Origin: Actinosynnema sp042752395
Lineage (GTDB): Bacteria; Actinomycetota; Actinomycetes; Mycobacteriales; Pseudonocardiaceae
Direction of reading: 5' to 3'
DNA length: 64,000 nt
Assembly: GCF_042752395.1 (NCBI RefSeq)
Contig: NZ_JBHYXZ010000018.1
Span: 16,376 to 80,375, forward strand
Part shown: in pieces, positions 51,303-59,730 of the stretch
Layout: every line of letters starts with the position of its first letter
Numbering within the stretch: position 1 is the stretch's first letter
Made by a program: the position numbers and the translations under genes
Notes under the pieces: generated by a model
Seen by the model: the letters and a program-made list of their open reading frames with translations, nothing else
Told to the model about the DNA's origin: nothing
Databases searched by the model: none

Positions 51303-52085
51303 TCAGAAGTTGCCCAGCCCGCCGCAGACGTTGAGCGCCTGCGAGGTGATCGACGCGGCGGTGTCCGAGGCCAGGTAGCCGACCAGGCCCGCCACCTCCT
51401 CCGGCGTGGAGTACCGGCCGAGGGGGATCTTGGCGGTGAACTTCTCCATGATCGCCTCCTCGGAGGTCTGGTACGCCGCCGCGTAGCCCTGCCGGACCCG
51501 TTGCGCCATCGGCGTTTCCACGTACCCGGGGCAGACGGCGTTGACCGTGATGCCGGTCGGCGCCAGCTCGTTGCCCAGGGCCTTGGTGAACCCGACGACG
51601 CCGTGCTTGGACGCCGAGTACGGCGCGCCGAGCACCACGCCCTGCTTGCCCGCGGTGGAGGCGATGTTGATGATCCGGCCGCGGTCCTTGGCCCGCATGC
51701 CGCCCGCGTTGAGCACCTCGCGGGTCACCCGGAAGACGCTGTTGAGGTTGGTCTCGATGACGTCCTCCCACAGCTCGTCGGCGATGTCGGCGGTCACGCC
51801 GCCGCCGCTGCGGCCCGCGTTGTTCACCAGCACGTCGATCGGGCCGTAGCGGTCCACGGCGGCCCGCACGACGCGGGCGATGTCGTCCTTGTCGCGCACG
51901 TCGGCGGTCGTGCCGTCGACGTCCAGGCCGTCGTCCTGGAGATCCTTGATGGTGCGCAGCAGCGCTTCCTCGCCGCGGGCGCACAGGAAGACCCGGTGCC
52001 CCTGCTCGGCGAGCAACCGCGCGGTGGCCAGGCCGATACCGCTCGTCGCGCCGGTGACCAGCGCGACCTTTCCGCTGTCGGTCAT
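51303..52085 (-). CDS. Type II polyketide ketoreductase (C-9, ActIII-type)
   Basis: 260 aa with an intact SDR active site: VALVTGATSGIGLATARLL, ADVRDKDD, DVLVNNAGRSGGG, NIASTAGKQG and YSASK. KQGVVLGAPYSASKHGVVGFTKALGNELAPTGI and VCPGYVETPMA are closely typical of ActIII-class enzymes of type II PKS. It reduces the C-9 carbonyl of the nascent decaketide with NADPH. Encoded directly after the ACP gene (16 bp). Confidence 0.93.
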   Translation of the reverse strand: MTDSGKVALVTGATSGIGLATARLLAEQGHRVFLCARGEEALLRTIKDLQDDGLDVDGTTADVRDKDDIARVVRAAVDRYGPIDVLVNNAGRSGGGVTADIADELWEDVIETNLNSVFRVTREVLNAGGMRAKDRGRIINIASTAGKQGVVLGAPYSASKHGVVGFTKALGNELAPTGITVNAVCPGYVETPMAQRVRQGYAAAYQTSEEAIMEKFTAKIPLGRYSTPEEVAGLVGYLASDTAASITSQALNVCGGLGNF

Positions 52086-52101
52086 GGTCGTTCCTTCCGG
52101 G

Positions 52102-52365
52102 TCAGACCGCTCGGGCGGCGAGGTGGGAGTTGACGAGGTCGATCAGGGCGGCGGGCGTGCGGGCGTCGGCCAGCGCGTCCTCGTCCAGGGAGATGCCGTA
52201 CTCGCGTTCGATGCGGCTGCCGGTCTCCAGCAGCGCCAGCGACTCGTAGCCCAGCTCCTCGAAGTCGCGCTCGGCGATGTCGCCGTCGAGGTCGACGGTC
52301 TCGTCGGCGCCGGCGCCCTCGCGGAGGATGCGTTTCAGGTCGTCGATGCTGAACGTCACGGACAT
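52102..52365 (-). CDS. Acyl carrier protein of the type II PKS
   Basis: 87 aa. The phosphopantetheine attachment site is Ser 42 in LGYESLALLE (DSL is more common; the E variant is frequent in type II ACPs). Helical pattern FSIDDLKRILREGAG ... DFEELGYESLALLETGSRIEREYGI ... TPAALIDLVNSHLA matches aromatic polyketide ACPs. It carries the growing poly-beta-ketone between KS-alpha/KS-beta and the tailoring enzymes. No phosphopantetheinyl transferase is encoded in the window. Confidence 0.93.
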   Translation of the reverse strand: MSVTFSIDDLKRILREGAGADETVDLDGDIAERDFEELGYESLALLETGSRIEREYGISLDEDALADARTPAALIDLVNSHLAARAV

Positions 52366-52386
52366 GGTGGATCCTCTCGGCAGGTC

Positions 52387-53601
52387 TCAGGACGGGTCCG
52401 GTGCGCGCAGCACCATCGCGGAGTTGAACCCGCCGTGGCCGCGCGCGACCACCAGCGCGGCCCGCAGGTCCGCGCGGCGCGGCGCGCCCGTCACCAGGTC
52501 CAGCTCGTAGCGCTCGGCCGGGCGGGTGTGCACCGTCGGCGGGATCACGCCCTCGCGCAGCGACAGCAGGGCGGCGGCCAGGTCCAGCGGCGCGGCGCCG
52601 GAGTACAGCCGCCCGGTCCCGGTCTTCGGCGCCGTCACCGGCACCCCGCGCGGGCCGAAGACCTTGGTGATCGCCTCCGCCTCGGCCCGGTCCAGCTCCG
52701 GCACGGCGGCGGCGTCGGCGAACACCACGCCGATCTCGTCGGCCACCGCGCCCGCGTCGGTCAGCGCGCGTTGGATCGCCTTCTGCAACGTCGGCGCGCG
52801 GTCGGTGCCCGGCGCCGGGTCCATCGTGGACGCGTGGCCCGCGATCTCGCCGTAGACGCGCGCGCCCCGGGCACGGGCGTGGGCGCCGTCCTCCAGCACC
52901 AGCAGCGCGCCGCCCTCGCCCGGCACGTGGCCGGCGGCGTCCTCGTCGAACGGCAGGTAGGCGCGCCGCGGGTCGTCGCGCTCGCTGAGCCGGCCGCTGG
53001 TGAGCTGGGCGACCCAGCCCCACGGGCAGATCGACGCGTCCACCGCGCCCGCCAGCACCACCGACGTGCCGTTGCGGATCTGCCGCCGGGCCTGCGCCAC
53101 CGCGTCCAGGCCGCCCGCCTGGTCGCTCACCACCACGCTGCTCGGGCCGCGCAGCCCGTTGCGGATGGAGATCTGGCCGCTGTTGACCGCGTAGAACCAG
53201 GCGAACGACTGGTAGGCGCTGACGTACTGGCCGCCCTTGCTCCACAGCGCCCGCAGCTCGTTCTGGCCGAACTCGAAGCCGCCGGAGTGGCTGGCGGTGA
53301 TCACGCCGATGTCGTAGTCGGGCAGGTCGGACGGCGTCAGCTCGGCGTCGGCGAACGCCCAGTCGGCGGCCACCAGCGCGAGCCTGGTCATCCGGTCGGT
53401 CTGCGGCAGCAGCCTGCCCGGCAGGTGGTCCTCGGCGACGAAGTCGCGGATCTCGCCGGCGAGCCGGGCCGGGTAGCCCGACGCGTCGAACCGGGAGATC
53501 CGGTCCAGCGCGCCCACGCCCGCCAGGGTGTTGGCCCAGTAGGCGTCCACGCCGAGCCCGGTCGGCGCGGCCACGCCCAGGCCGGTCACCACGACGCTCA
53601 C
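52387..53601 (-). CDS. Ketosynthase beta / chain length factor
   Basis: 404 aa from a GTG at 53601 that overlaps the KS-alpha stop (GTGA). Ketosynthase fold with the active-site Cys replaced by Gln in VVVSDQAGGLDAV (about 157), the hallmark of chain length factors that generate the primer by malonyl decarboxylation. DEDAAGHVPGEGGALLVLED and the C-terminal ARGHGGFNSAMVLR are typical. Pairing with an angucycline-type gene order predicts a C20 decaketide; gate residues were not evaluated. Confidence 0.93.
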   Translation of the reverse strand: MSVVVTGLGVAAPTGLGVDAYWANTLAGVGALDRISRFDASGYPARLAGEIRDFVAEDHLPGRLLPQTDRMTRLALVAADWAFADAELTPSDLPDYDIGVITASHSGGFEFGQNELRALWSKGGQYVSAYQSFAWFYAVNSGQISIRNGLRGPSSVVVSDQAGGLDAVAQARRQIRNGTSVVLAGAVDASICPWGWVAQLTSGRLSERDDPRRAYLPFDEDAAGHVPGEGGALLVLEDGAHARARGARVYGEIAGHASTMDPAPGTDRAPTLQKAIQRALTDAGAVADEIGVVFADAAAVPELDRAEAEAITKVFGPRGVPVTAPKTGTGRLYSGAAPLDLAAALLSLREGVIPPTVHTRPAERYELDLVTGAPRRADLRAALVVARGHGGFNSAMVLRAPDPS

Positions 53602-54869
53602 CGCCGCACCAACCCCGGGTCGGCCAGCACCACGGCGCTCTGGAAGCCGCCGAACCCGCTGCCGACCGACAGCACCGCGTCGGTCCGCCAGTCCCGGGCC
53701 ACCAGCGGCACGTAGTCCAGGTCGCACTCCGGGTCCGGGTGGTGCAGGTTCGCCGTCGGCGGGACCACGTCGTGCCGCATGGCCAGCACGGACGCGGCGA
53801 CCTCGATCGACCCGATCGCGCCCAGCGAGTGCCCGACCATGGACTTGATCGAGCTGACCGGCACGCGGTAGGCGTGCTCGCCGAGGCTGCGCTTGAACGC
53901 CGCCGTCTCGTGCCGGTCGTTCTGCCGGGTGCCGGAGCCGTGGGCGTTGACGTAGTCGATGTCCTCCGGGTTGAGCCGCGCCTGCGCCAGCGCGACCCGG
54001 ATCGCCTCGGCCATCTCCCGGCCGTCGGGCTTGAGGCCGGTCATGTGGAACGCGTTGGAGCGGGTCGCGTACCCGGCGACCTCCGCGTACACCGCCGCGC
54101 CGCGGGCGCGGGCGCTCTCCAGCTCCTCCAGCACGAACACCGCCGCGCCCTCGCCGAGCACGAACCCGTTGCGGCTCGCGTCGAACGGCCGCGACGCGTG
54201 CTCGGGGTCGTCGTTGCGCGGCGTGGTGGCCTTGATGGCGTCGAAGCAGGCGACGGTGATCGGCGAGATGGGCGCGTCGGTGGCGCCCGCGACCATCACG
54301 TCCGCCGAGCCCTCGCGGATCACGTCGGTGGCGTAGCCGATCGCGTCCAGGCCCGAGGTGCAGCCGGTGGAGACGACCGTGCTCGGCCCCTCCGCGCCGA
54401 CCGCCCAGGCGACCTCCGTCGCGAACGAGCTGGGCGCGAGGTAGTTGTACAGGTGCGGCACGGCGTACCGGTGGTCGACCAGCTCCAGCCGGCCGCCGTC
54501 GCTGACCGTCCGGTACTCCTGGTCCAGGCCCATCGTGGCGCCGACCGCGCTGCCGATGGTCACGCCCACGCGGTCGGGGTCGACCGACGAGAACTCCAGC
54601 CCGCTGTCCTCGACCGCCTGGCGCGCCGTGACGACGGCGAACTGGGCGGCGCGGTCCATCCGCCGGATCTCCTGGGGGCTCAGGCCGTGCAGCTCGGCGT
54701 CGAAGTCGACCTCGGCCGCCACCTGCGAGCGGAACGGCGACGGGTCGAAGAACGAGATCCGGCGGGTGGCGGTGCGGCCCGCGGTGAGCAGGTCCCAGAA
54801 GCTCTTCACGCCCGGGGTGCCGGGGGCGGTCACGCCGACCCCCGTGATCACCACTCGACGGTTGGTCAC
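53598..54869 (-). CDS. Ketosynthase alpha of the type II PKS
   Basis: 423 aa from a GTG at 54869, overlapping the cyclase stop. Catalytic Cys in VVSTGCTSGLDAIG (about 170), His in YVNAHGSGTRQND (about 309) and Lys/His in IKSMVGHSLGAIGS (about 340-346) are all intact. The end GSGFGGFQSAVVL is typical. With KS-beta it forms the iterative heterodimer that builds the polyketide chain from malonyl-ACP. The absence of a dedicated KSIII or acyltransferase gene nearby implies an acetate starter made by KS-beta decarboxylation. Confidence 0.95.
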   Translation of the reverse strand: MTNRRVVITGVGVTAPGTPGVKSFWDLLTAGRTATRRISFFDPSPFRSQVAAEVDFDAELHGLSPQEIRRMDRAAQFAVVTARQAVEDSGLEFSSVDPDRVGVTIGSAVGATMGLDQEYRTVSDGGRLELVDHRYAVPHLYNYLAPSSFATEVAWAVGAEGPSTVVSTGCTSGLDAIGYATDVIREGSADVMVAGATDAPISPITVACFDAIKATTPRNDDPEHASRPFDASRNGFVLGEGAAVFVLEELESARARGAAVYAEVAGYATRSNAFHMTGLKPDGREMAEAIRVALAQARLNPEDIDYVNAHGSGTRQNDRHETAAFKRSLGEHAYRVPVSSIKSMVGHSLGAIGSIEVAASVLAMRHDVVPPTANLHHPDPECDLDYVPLVARDWRTDAVLSVGSGFGGFQSAVVLADPGLVRR

Positions 54870-55192
54870 GGTGCGCTCCAGTGGTAGAACCGGCTCGCCA
54901 TCGCGTCCGCGGGCGAGCGCCACGTCTTCGGGTCGTATGCCTCGATGAACGGCTTGAGGTCGTCGCTGATCCGGACGAAGCGCGGGTCGCCCTTGGCTTC
55001 CTCGATGCGCTCGCCGCCGTTGTCGTCGTCGAAGTCCTGCAGGTGGAAGTACAGGCCGCGGTAGTGGAAGAGCTGCCGCCGCCGCGTGCCCATGCGGGCG
55101 GGCATGTCGCTCTGGTCGAACTCCCGGAACAGCGCGGCCACGTCGCCCGCGGATCCGGGGTCCATCCGTGCCACGATCAAACTGCTGTGCAT
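54866..55192 (-). CDS. TcmI/PgaF-type polyketide cyclase
   Basis: 108 aa ferredoxin-like cyclase: HSSLIVARMDPGSAGDVAALFREFDQSDMP, RRRQLFHYRGLYFHLQDF and the C-terminal MASRFYHWSA, all family-typical of TcmI, UrdF, JadI and LndF. These enzymes set the fourth-ring cyclisation; the particular position upstream of KS-alpha and behind the PgaE-like gene matches angucycline clusters, so angular closure is the favoured outcome. GTGA overlap couples it to KS-alpha. Confidence 0.92.
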   Translation of the reverse strand: MHSSLIVARMDPGSAGDVAALFREFDQSDMPARMGTRRRQLFHYRGLYFHLQDFDDDNGGERIEEAKGDPRFVRISDDLKPFIEAYDPKTWRSPADAMASRFYHWSAP

Positions 55193-55207
55193 CGCTCCTC
55201 CGGTGCG

Positions 55208-56659
55208 TCAGCCGGTCGGCCCGAACCAGCGGTCCAGGGCCATCGGCAGGTCGTGGTGACTGCCCGGCGCGGCCCAGGCCACGTGGCCGTCGGGCCGGAC
55301 GAGGACCGCCGTGGTCCCGCCGGGGAGGTCGTCGGCCGCGCTCGCGGTGACGACGTCGATCCGGTCGGCCCAGGGGGCCGCCCGTCGGCGCAGGACGGCG
55401 TTGTCCGCCAGGTCGAGCAGGACGCCGCGGCCCCGGCGCAGCAGCTCGGTGCTGCTGGTCCGGCGGTTGCCGCGGGTCAGGTCCAGGTGGGGCAGCCGCA
55501 GGCCGAGCAGCGGGTTCGCACCGCCGCCGACGTCGTAGCGGATGTCCAGGCCGCTCACCCGGGCGGCGAGGTGGCGTTCCACCTCGGGGTAGCGGAGCAG
55601 TTCGGTGAGCACGTCGCGCAGCGGCGACACCTCCGCGCCGCCGAGGATCAGCATGCTCTGCGCGCGGGTGTTGACCAGCAGTTGGCGGCCGACCTCGTGC
55701 CGTTCGGCGTGGTAGGTGTCCACGAGGGACAGCGGGGCGGTGCCCTTGACCACGGCGGCGAGCTTCCAGCCCAGGTTCAGCGCGTCCTGGATGCCGGTGT
55801 TCATGCCCTGGCCGCCCGCGGGCAGGTGCACGTGGGCGGCGTCGCCCGCGAGCAGCACCCGGCCGCGCCGGTACTCGACGACCTGGCGGGCGGCGTCGCC
55901 GAACGCGCTCACCCACACCGGCTCGGCGTGCGAGATGTCGGTGTCGGTCAGCCGCTTCCAGACCTCGGCGACCTCGGCGAACGCCGGCGGACCGGAGCGG
56001 CGGCGCGGCGGTGTGCCCCGCTCGCCCACGATGACCCTGGTGGTGCCGTCGGGCAGGCGCGCGGTCATCACCATCCCGCCGGGCACCTGCTCGCCGATCA
56101 TCCGCGGCTCGATCTCGATGCCGCGCACGTCGGCCATGAGCAGCTCGGTCGTCGCGTCCGTGCCGGGGAAGTCGAACCCGGCCAGCTTGCGGACCGTGCT
56201 GCGGCCCCCGTCGCAGCCGACGAGGTAGCGGGCGCGCACCGTCTCGGAGGTGCCGCGGACGTGCACGGTGACGCCGTCCGCGTCCTCCTCGAACCCGACG
56301 AACTCGGTGCCGCGCCGGACGTCCGCGCCCAGCTGGCGCACCCAGCCCTCCAGCACGGCCTCGGTGCGCGACTGCGGCACCGTCTTCGCCGACTCCCGCG
56401 CCGCGCCGAGCACGCCGAGGTCCAGCGGGATGCCGCCGAAGTGCCCGAACGTGCCGGTCTGGATGCCGCCGAACCGCGGCAGCAGGCCGCGCTGGTCGAA
56501 CACCTCCATGGTGCGGATGGTGAACCCGATGCCCCGCGACTCGCCGGTGCGCTCGGGCAGCCGTTCGAGGACGATCACGTCGACGCCCGCCAGCCGCAGC
56601 TCGCCGGCCAGCATGAGACCCGCCGGCCCCGCGCCCACGACAACGACCGATGCGTACAC
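55208..56659 (-). CDS. PgaE/UrdE/JadH-like FAD-dependent hydroxylase
   Basis: 483 aa from the GTG at 56659, with GGGAGG five bases upstream; the large open frame before it is a shadow of the carboxylase. FAD motifs: VVVVGAGPAGLMLAGELRLAGVDVIVLER, LVGCDGGRSTVRKLAGFDF and GRVLLAGDAAHVHLPAGGQGMNTGIQDALNLGWKLA. A C-terminal thioredoxin-like domain (about 385-483) is present, as in PgaE. Such enzymes oxygenate C-12 (and in some cases C-12b) of prejadomycin-type angucyclinones. It is the first of the eight-gene core run that matches the pga order. Confidence 0.92.
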   Translation of the reverse strand: MYASVVVVGAGPAGLMLAGELRLAGVDVIVLERLPERTGESRGIGFTIRTMEVFDQRGLLPRFGGIQTGTFGHFGGIPLDLGVLGAARESAKTVPQSRTEAVLEGWVRQLGADVRRGTEFVGFEEDADGVTVHVRGTSETVRARYLVGCDGGRSTVRKLAGFDFPGTDATTELLMADVRGIEIEPRMIGEQVPGGMVMTARLPDGTTRVIVGERGTPPRRRSGPPAFAEVAEVWKRLTDTDISHAEPVWVSAFGDAARQVVEYRRGRVLLAGDAAHVHLPAGGQGMNTGIQDALNLGWKLAAVVKGTAPLSLVDTYHAERHEVGRQLLVNTRAQSMLILGGAEVSPLRDVLTELLRYPEVERHLAARVSGLDIRYDVGGGANPLLGLRLPHLDLTRGNRRTSSTELLRRGRGVLLDLADNAVLRRRAAPWADRIDVVTASAADDLPGGTTAVLVRPDGHVAWAAPGSHHDLPMALDRWFGPTG

Positions 56660-56688
56660 AGGCCCCTCCCCGGGGGTGGTGGAAGGTT

Positions 56689-58428
56689 TCATTCGGAGAG
56701 CCGGCAGACGACGGCGCCGGCGGCGATCGCGTCGCCCGGTTTCGCGGTGAGGCCGCGCACGACCCCGGCGCGGTGCGCCAGGACCGGTTGCTCCATCTTC
56801 ATCGCCTCGACGACCAGGACCAGGTCGCCCGCGCCGACCCGCTGGCCCTCCTCGACGGCGACCTTCACCGCGGTGCCCTGCATGGGCGAGACCAGTTCGT
56901 CGCCGGTCGAGGCGGCCTTGCGCGGCGCCGCGCGCGGCTTGCGGACCGCCGTGGCGACGGGTCCGCGCGACGCGGGCGCGAGCGACGGCAGCGACACCTC
57001 CAGGCGGCGACCGCCGACCTCGACCACCACCGTCTCGCGCGGCGCGGTGGAGGGCTCGCCGTGCGGCTCGCCGTCGTAGGGCGGCACGCGGTTGTCGAAC
57101 TCGGTCTCGATCCACCGGGTGTGCACGGCGAACGGCTCGCCCGCGAACGCGGGGTCCGCCACCACGGCCCGGTGGAACGGCAGCGTGGTCGGCACGCCGT
57201 CGACCTCGAACTCGGCCAGCGCGCGGGCCGCCCGGCGCAACGCCTGCTCGCGCGTCGCCCCGGTGACGACCAGCTTGGCCAGCAACGAGTCCCAGGCGGG
57301 CCGGACGACCGTGCCGCTCACCACGCCGGAGTCCAGCCGCACGCCCGGCCCGGACGGCGGCGCGAACCGCGTCACCGTGCCCGGCGCGGGCAGGAAGCCC
57401 CGACCGGGGTCCTCGCTGTTGAGCCGGAACTCCAGGGAGTGCCCGCGCGGCGCCGGGTCCACGTCGTCCAGCCGCTCGCCGCGGGCGATCCGGAACATCT
57501 CCCGCACCAGGTCGACGCCCGTGACCTCCTCGGTCACCGGGTGCTCGACCTGCAACCGGGTGTTGACCTCCAGGAACGAGATCGTGCCGTCCCGGGCGAC
57601 CAGGAACTCGCACGTGCCCGCGCCGACGTACCCGACGTGCGCCAGGATCGCCTTGGACGCCCGGTACAGCTCGGCGACCTGCGCGGCGGTGAGGAACGGC
57701 GCGGGCGCCTCCTCGACCAGCTTCTGGTGGCGGCGCTGCAGGGAGCAGTCCCGGGTGGAGACCACCACGACGGTGCCGTGCCGGTCGGCCAGGCACTGCG
57801 TCTCCACGTGCCGCGGCCGGTCCAGGTAGCGCTCCACGAAGCACTCGCCCCGGCCGAACGCGGCGGTGGCCTCGCGCACCGCCGACTCGTACAGCTCGGG
57901 GATCTCCGCGCGGGTCCGGGCCACCTTCAGGCCGCGTCCGCCGCCGCCGAACGCCGCCTTGATCGCGATCGGCAGCCCGTGCTCGTCGGCGAACGCGACC
58001 GCCTCGTCCGCGCCGGTGATCGGCGCGGGGGTGCCCGCGACCAGCGGCGCGCCCACCTCGCGGGCGATGCGCCGGGCCCGCACCTTGTCGCCGAGCGCCC
58101 GGATCGCCTCCGGCGACGGCCCGATCCAGGTCAGGCCGGCGTCCAGGACGGCCTGGGCGAACGCCGCGTTCTCGGACAGGAAGCCGTAGCCGGGGTGCAC
58201 GGCGTCCGCGCCCGACTCCCGTGCGGCGGCGAGCACCTTGTCGATGTCGAGGTAGCTCGTCGCCGGTGTGTCGCCGCCCAGCGCGAAGGCTTCGTCGGCC
58301 AGGCGCACGTGCGGTGCGTCCCGGTCGGGTTCGGCGTAGACCGCGACGCTTTTCAGTCCTTCGTCGCGGCACGCGCGGGCGACGCGCACCGCGATCTCGC
58401 CGCGATTGGCGATGAGCACTTTTCGCAC
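56689..58428 (-). CDS. Acyl-CoA carboxylase alpha subunit (biotin carboxylase-BCCP fusion)
   Basis: 579 aa. Biotin carboxylase domain: KVLIANRGEIAVRVARACR, HPGYGFLSENAAFAQA, the ATP-grasp loop FGGGGRGLKVA (about 160) and FLEVNTRLQVEHPVTEEVTG. C-terminal biotin carrier domain with the lysine in VVEAMKMEQP (about 543). This two-domain alpha subunit is typical of actinobacteria and of polyketide-cluster copies such as JadJ. It needs the beta and epsilon subunits encoded 8-10 kb downstream. Role: extra malonyl-CoA supply during polyketide production. Confidence 0.9.
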   Translation of the reverse strand: MRKVLIANRGEIAVRVARACRDEGLKSVAVYAEPDRDAPHVRLADEAFALGGDTPATSYLDIDKVLAAARESGADAVHPGYGFLSENAAFAQAVLDAGLTWIGPSPEAIRALGDKVRARRIAREVGAPLVAGTPAPITGADEAVAFADEHGLPIAIKAAFGGGGRGLKVARTRAEIPELYESAVREATAAFGRGECFVERYLDRPRHVETQCLADRHGTVVVVSTRDCSLQRRHQKLVEEAPAPFLTAAQVAELYRASKAILAHVGYVGAGTCEFLVARDGTISFLEVNTRLQVEHPVTEEVTGVDLVREMFRIARGERLDDVDPAPRGHSLEFRLNSEDPGRGFLPAPGTVTRFAPPSGPGVRLDSGVVSGTVVRPAWDSLLAKLVVTGATREQALRRAARALAEFEVDGVPTTLPFHRAVVADPAFAGEPFAVHTRWIETEFDNRVPPYDGEPHGEPSTAPRETVVVEVGGRRLEVSLPSLAPASRGPVATAVRKPRAAPRKAASTGDELVSPMQGTAVKVAVEEGQRVGAGDLVLVVEAMKMEQPVLAHRAGVVRGLTAKPGDAIAAGAVVCRLSE

Positions 58429-58518
58429 GGTTGGACCCCCATCCCGTTTCGACCACGACCGTGCCCGGGCAGGTTCGACCGCCCCCGAAAAGAATTCGGG
58501 GGAAATGAGCGCGGACGC

Positions 58519-58953
58519 TCAGGCGGAACCGTTCTCCCGCATGTTCTCCGCGATCCGCCGCAGCACGTCGTTGGCCGCGAGGAACTCGTCCTGCGTGATA
58601 CCGCGCAACTGCTTCTCGGCGTGCGCGTTGACCAGCACCTCGGCCCTCGCGTGCGCCGCGGCGCCGGCGTCGGTGGACGTGATCGCGTCGCCGTCCAACC
58701 GGGCCCAGCCGCGGGCGGCGAAATCCTCCACGACCGGGCGGTAGGACCGCTCGCGGTCCGCGACGAGGAACGGCGCGAACGCCTCGTCGATCTCGGGCAC
58801 CGTGCGCACGCCGATGTGGATGGCGTGCAGCACCTGCCACTGCCTGCGGTTGAGTCCCACGTCCCGCAGGGCGGTCGTGGTGGCGGCGTCGAACGCCTGG
58901 TGCAGCAGGAGCAGCCAGTAGCCGATCCGCTTGGTGGTGTTCTGCTGGAGCAT
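58519..58953 (-). CDS. MarR-like winged-helix regulator
   Basis: 144 aa; the ATG at 58953 follows GGGGAGGG at ideal spacing. The arrangement of a long N-terminal helix (RIGYWLLLLHQAFDAATTTALRDVGL), NRRQWQVLHAIHIG, a recognition-helix region VPEIDEAFAPFL and a wing FAARGWARLDGDAITSTDAG fits the MarR fold. Such proteins often repress export or tailoring genes and release DNA on binding a phenolic ligand. It lies between the carboxylase alpha gene and the NTF2-like gene in the same orientation, so it may be autoregulated and sense the cluster's product. Confidence 0.75.
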   Translation of the reverse strand: MLQQNTTKRIGYWLLLLHQAFDAATTTALRDVGLNRRQWQVLHAIHIGVRTVPEIDEAFAPFLVADRERSYRPVVEDFAARGWARLDGDAITSTDAGAAAHARAEVLVNAHAEKQLRGITQDEFLAANDVLRRIAENMRENGSA

Positions 58954-58991
58954 GGACCCTCCCCTGGTGCGGTGGCGGCCGGCGGTGGCGG

Positions 58992-59486
58992 CTAGCGGCC
59001 GTGGCCGCGGTCGTACGGGATCACCCAGAACGGCGTGAGCGTGATCCGGTCGAACAGCCAGCGGCCGTCCACCAGCGCGTACTCGTCGGCGAACCGGCCC
59101 GCGACCAGGTACGTCTCCTTGTCGAAGACGACCTTCTCCTCGAAGAAGCACACGCCGGTCGCCCGGTCCCCGTCGACCTCCACGTCGTGCCCGTGCACGA
59201 ACTGCTTGACCAGCACCCCGGACGCCACCGGGTTGTCCGCCTCGATCCGCGCGGGCAGCCCGGCGAAGTACGCCGCGATGGCCGCGCGGCCGTCGGCCCG
59301 CCCCACCTCGCCGTAGTCGAGGTGGGCGTCCTCGGTGAACAGCTCGCCGACGCGGTCCCACGCGTCCTCGTTCACCAGCCGGGGCAGCCGGTTGCGCAAT
59401 TCGTGCAGCGCGCGCACCTGCTCCAACTCGTGGACGCGCTCGGTAAGCGCTTTCAGCTGGGTGACCAGATCGGGTTCTCCGGGCAT
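58992..59486 (-). CDS. NTF2/SnoaL-like protein
   Basis: 164 aa. After a helical lead (VTQLKALTERVHELEQVRALHELRNRL) comes the cone-shaped alpha+beta fold of the SnoaL_4 group: LVNEDAWDRVGELFTEDAHLDYGEVG, RADGRAAIAAYFAGLPARIEA, HGHDVEVDGDRATGVCFFEEKVV and GRFADEYALVDGRWLFDRITLTPFW. Members of this superfamily act in aromatic polyketide pathways as cyclases, hydroxylase-like enzymes or dehydratases; the Asp/His positions of bile-acid-dehydratase-like members (D, Y and H) can be seen. Specific reaction unknown. It lies 38 bp upstream of the MarR-like gene. Confidence 0.75.
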   Translation of the reverse strand: MPGEPDLVTQLKALTERVHELEQVRALHELRNRLPRLVNEDAWDRVGELFTEDAHLDYGEVGRADGRAAIAAYFAGLPARIEADNPVASGVLVKQFVHGHDVEVDGDRATGVCFFEEKVVFDKETYLVAGRFADEYALVDGRWLFDRITLTPFWVIPYDRGHGR

Positions 59487-59730
59487 GGCACACCAAACCC
59501 TTCGTCACATTCGCGATCAGTGCCGCGGTCCCGATCCGGACTTCTGGCCGGAAGTGTCGTCCGGGGACCCGACTCATTCCTACGGGATTGATGCTGGCAC
59601 GGTGCCTTCCGGACCGACAAGGGCCGCTCCCGGATACTACGGTCCACCCGCAAACTCGCCGCCGACGCCTTGTGATCCAAGTCACCGGGGCACGTCGCCG
59701 AATGGCCGCGCGACGGCCGGGGCACCGCCT

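Noticed and set aside
55208..58840. A 1210-aa frame suggesting an oxygenase fused to an N-terminal extension
   Set aside because: The extension is antisense-like Arg/Gly-rich sequence overlapping the biotin carboxylase gene in another frame; the GTG at 56659 with a good ribosome-binding site starts the real gene.
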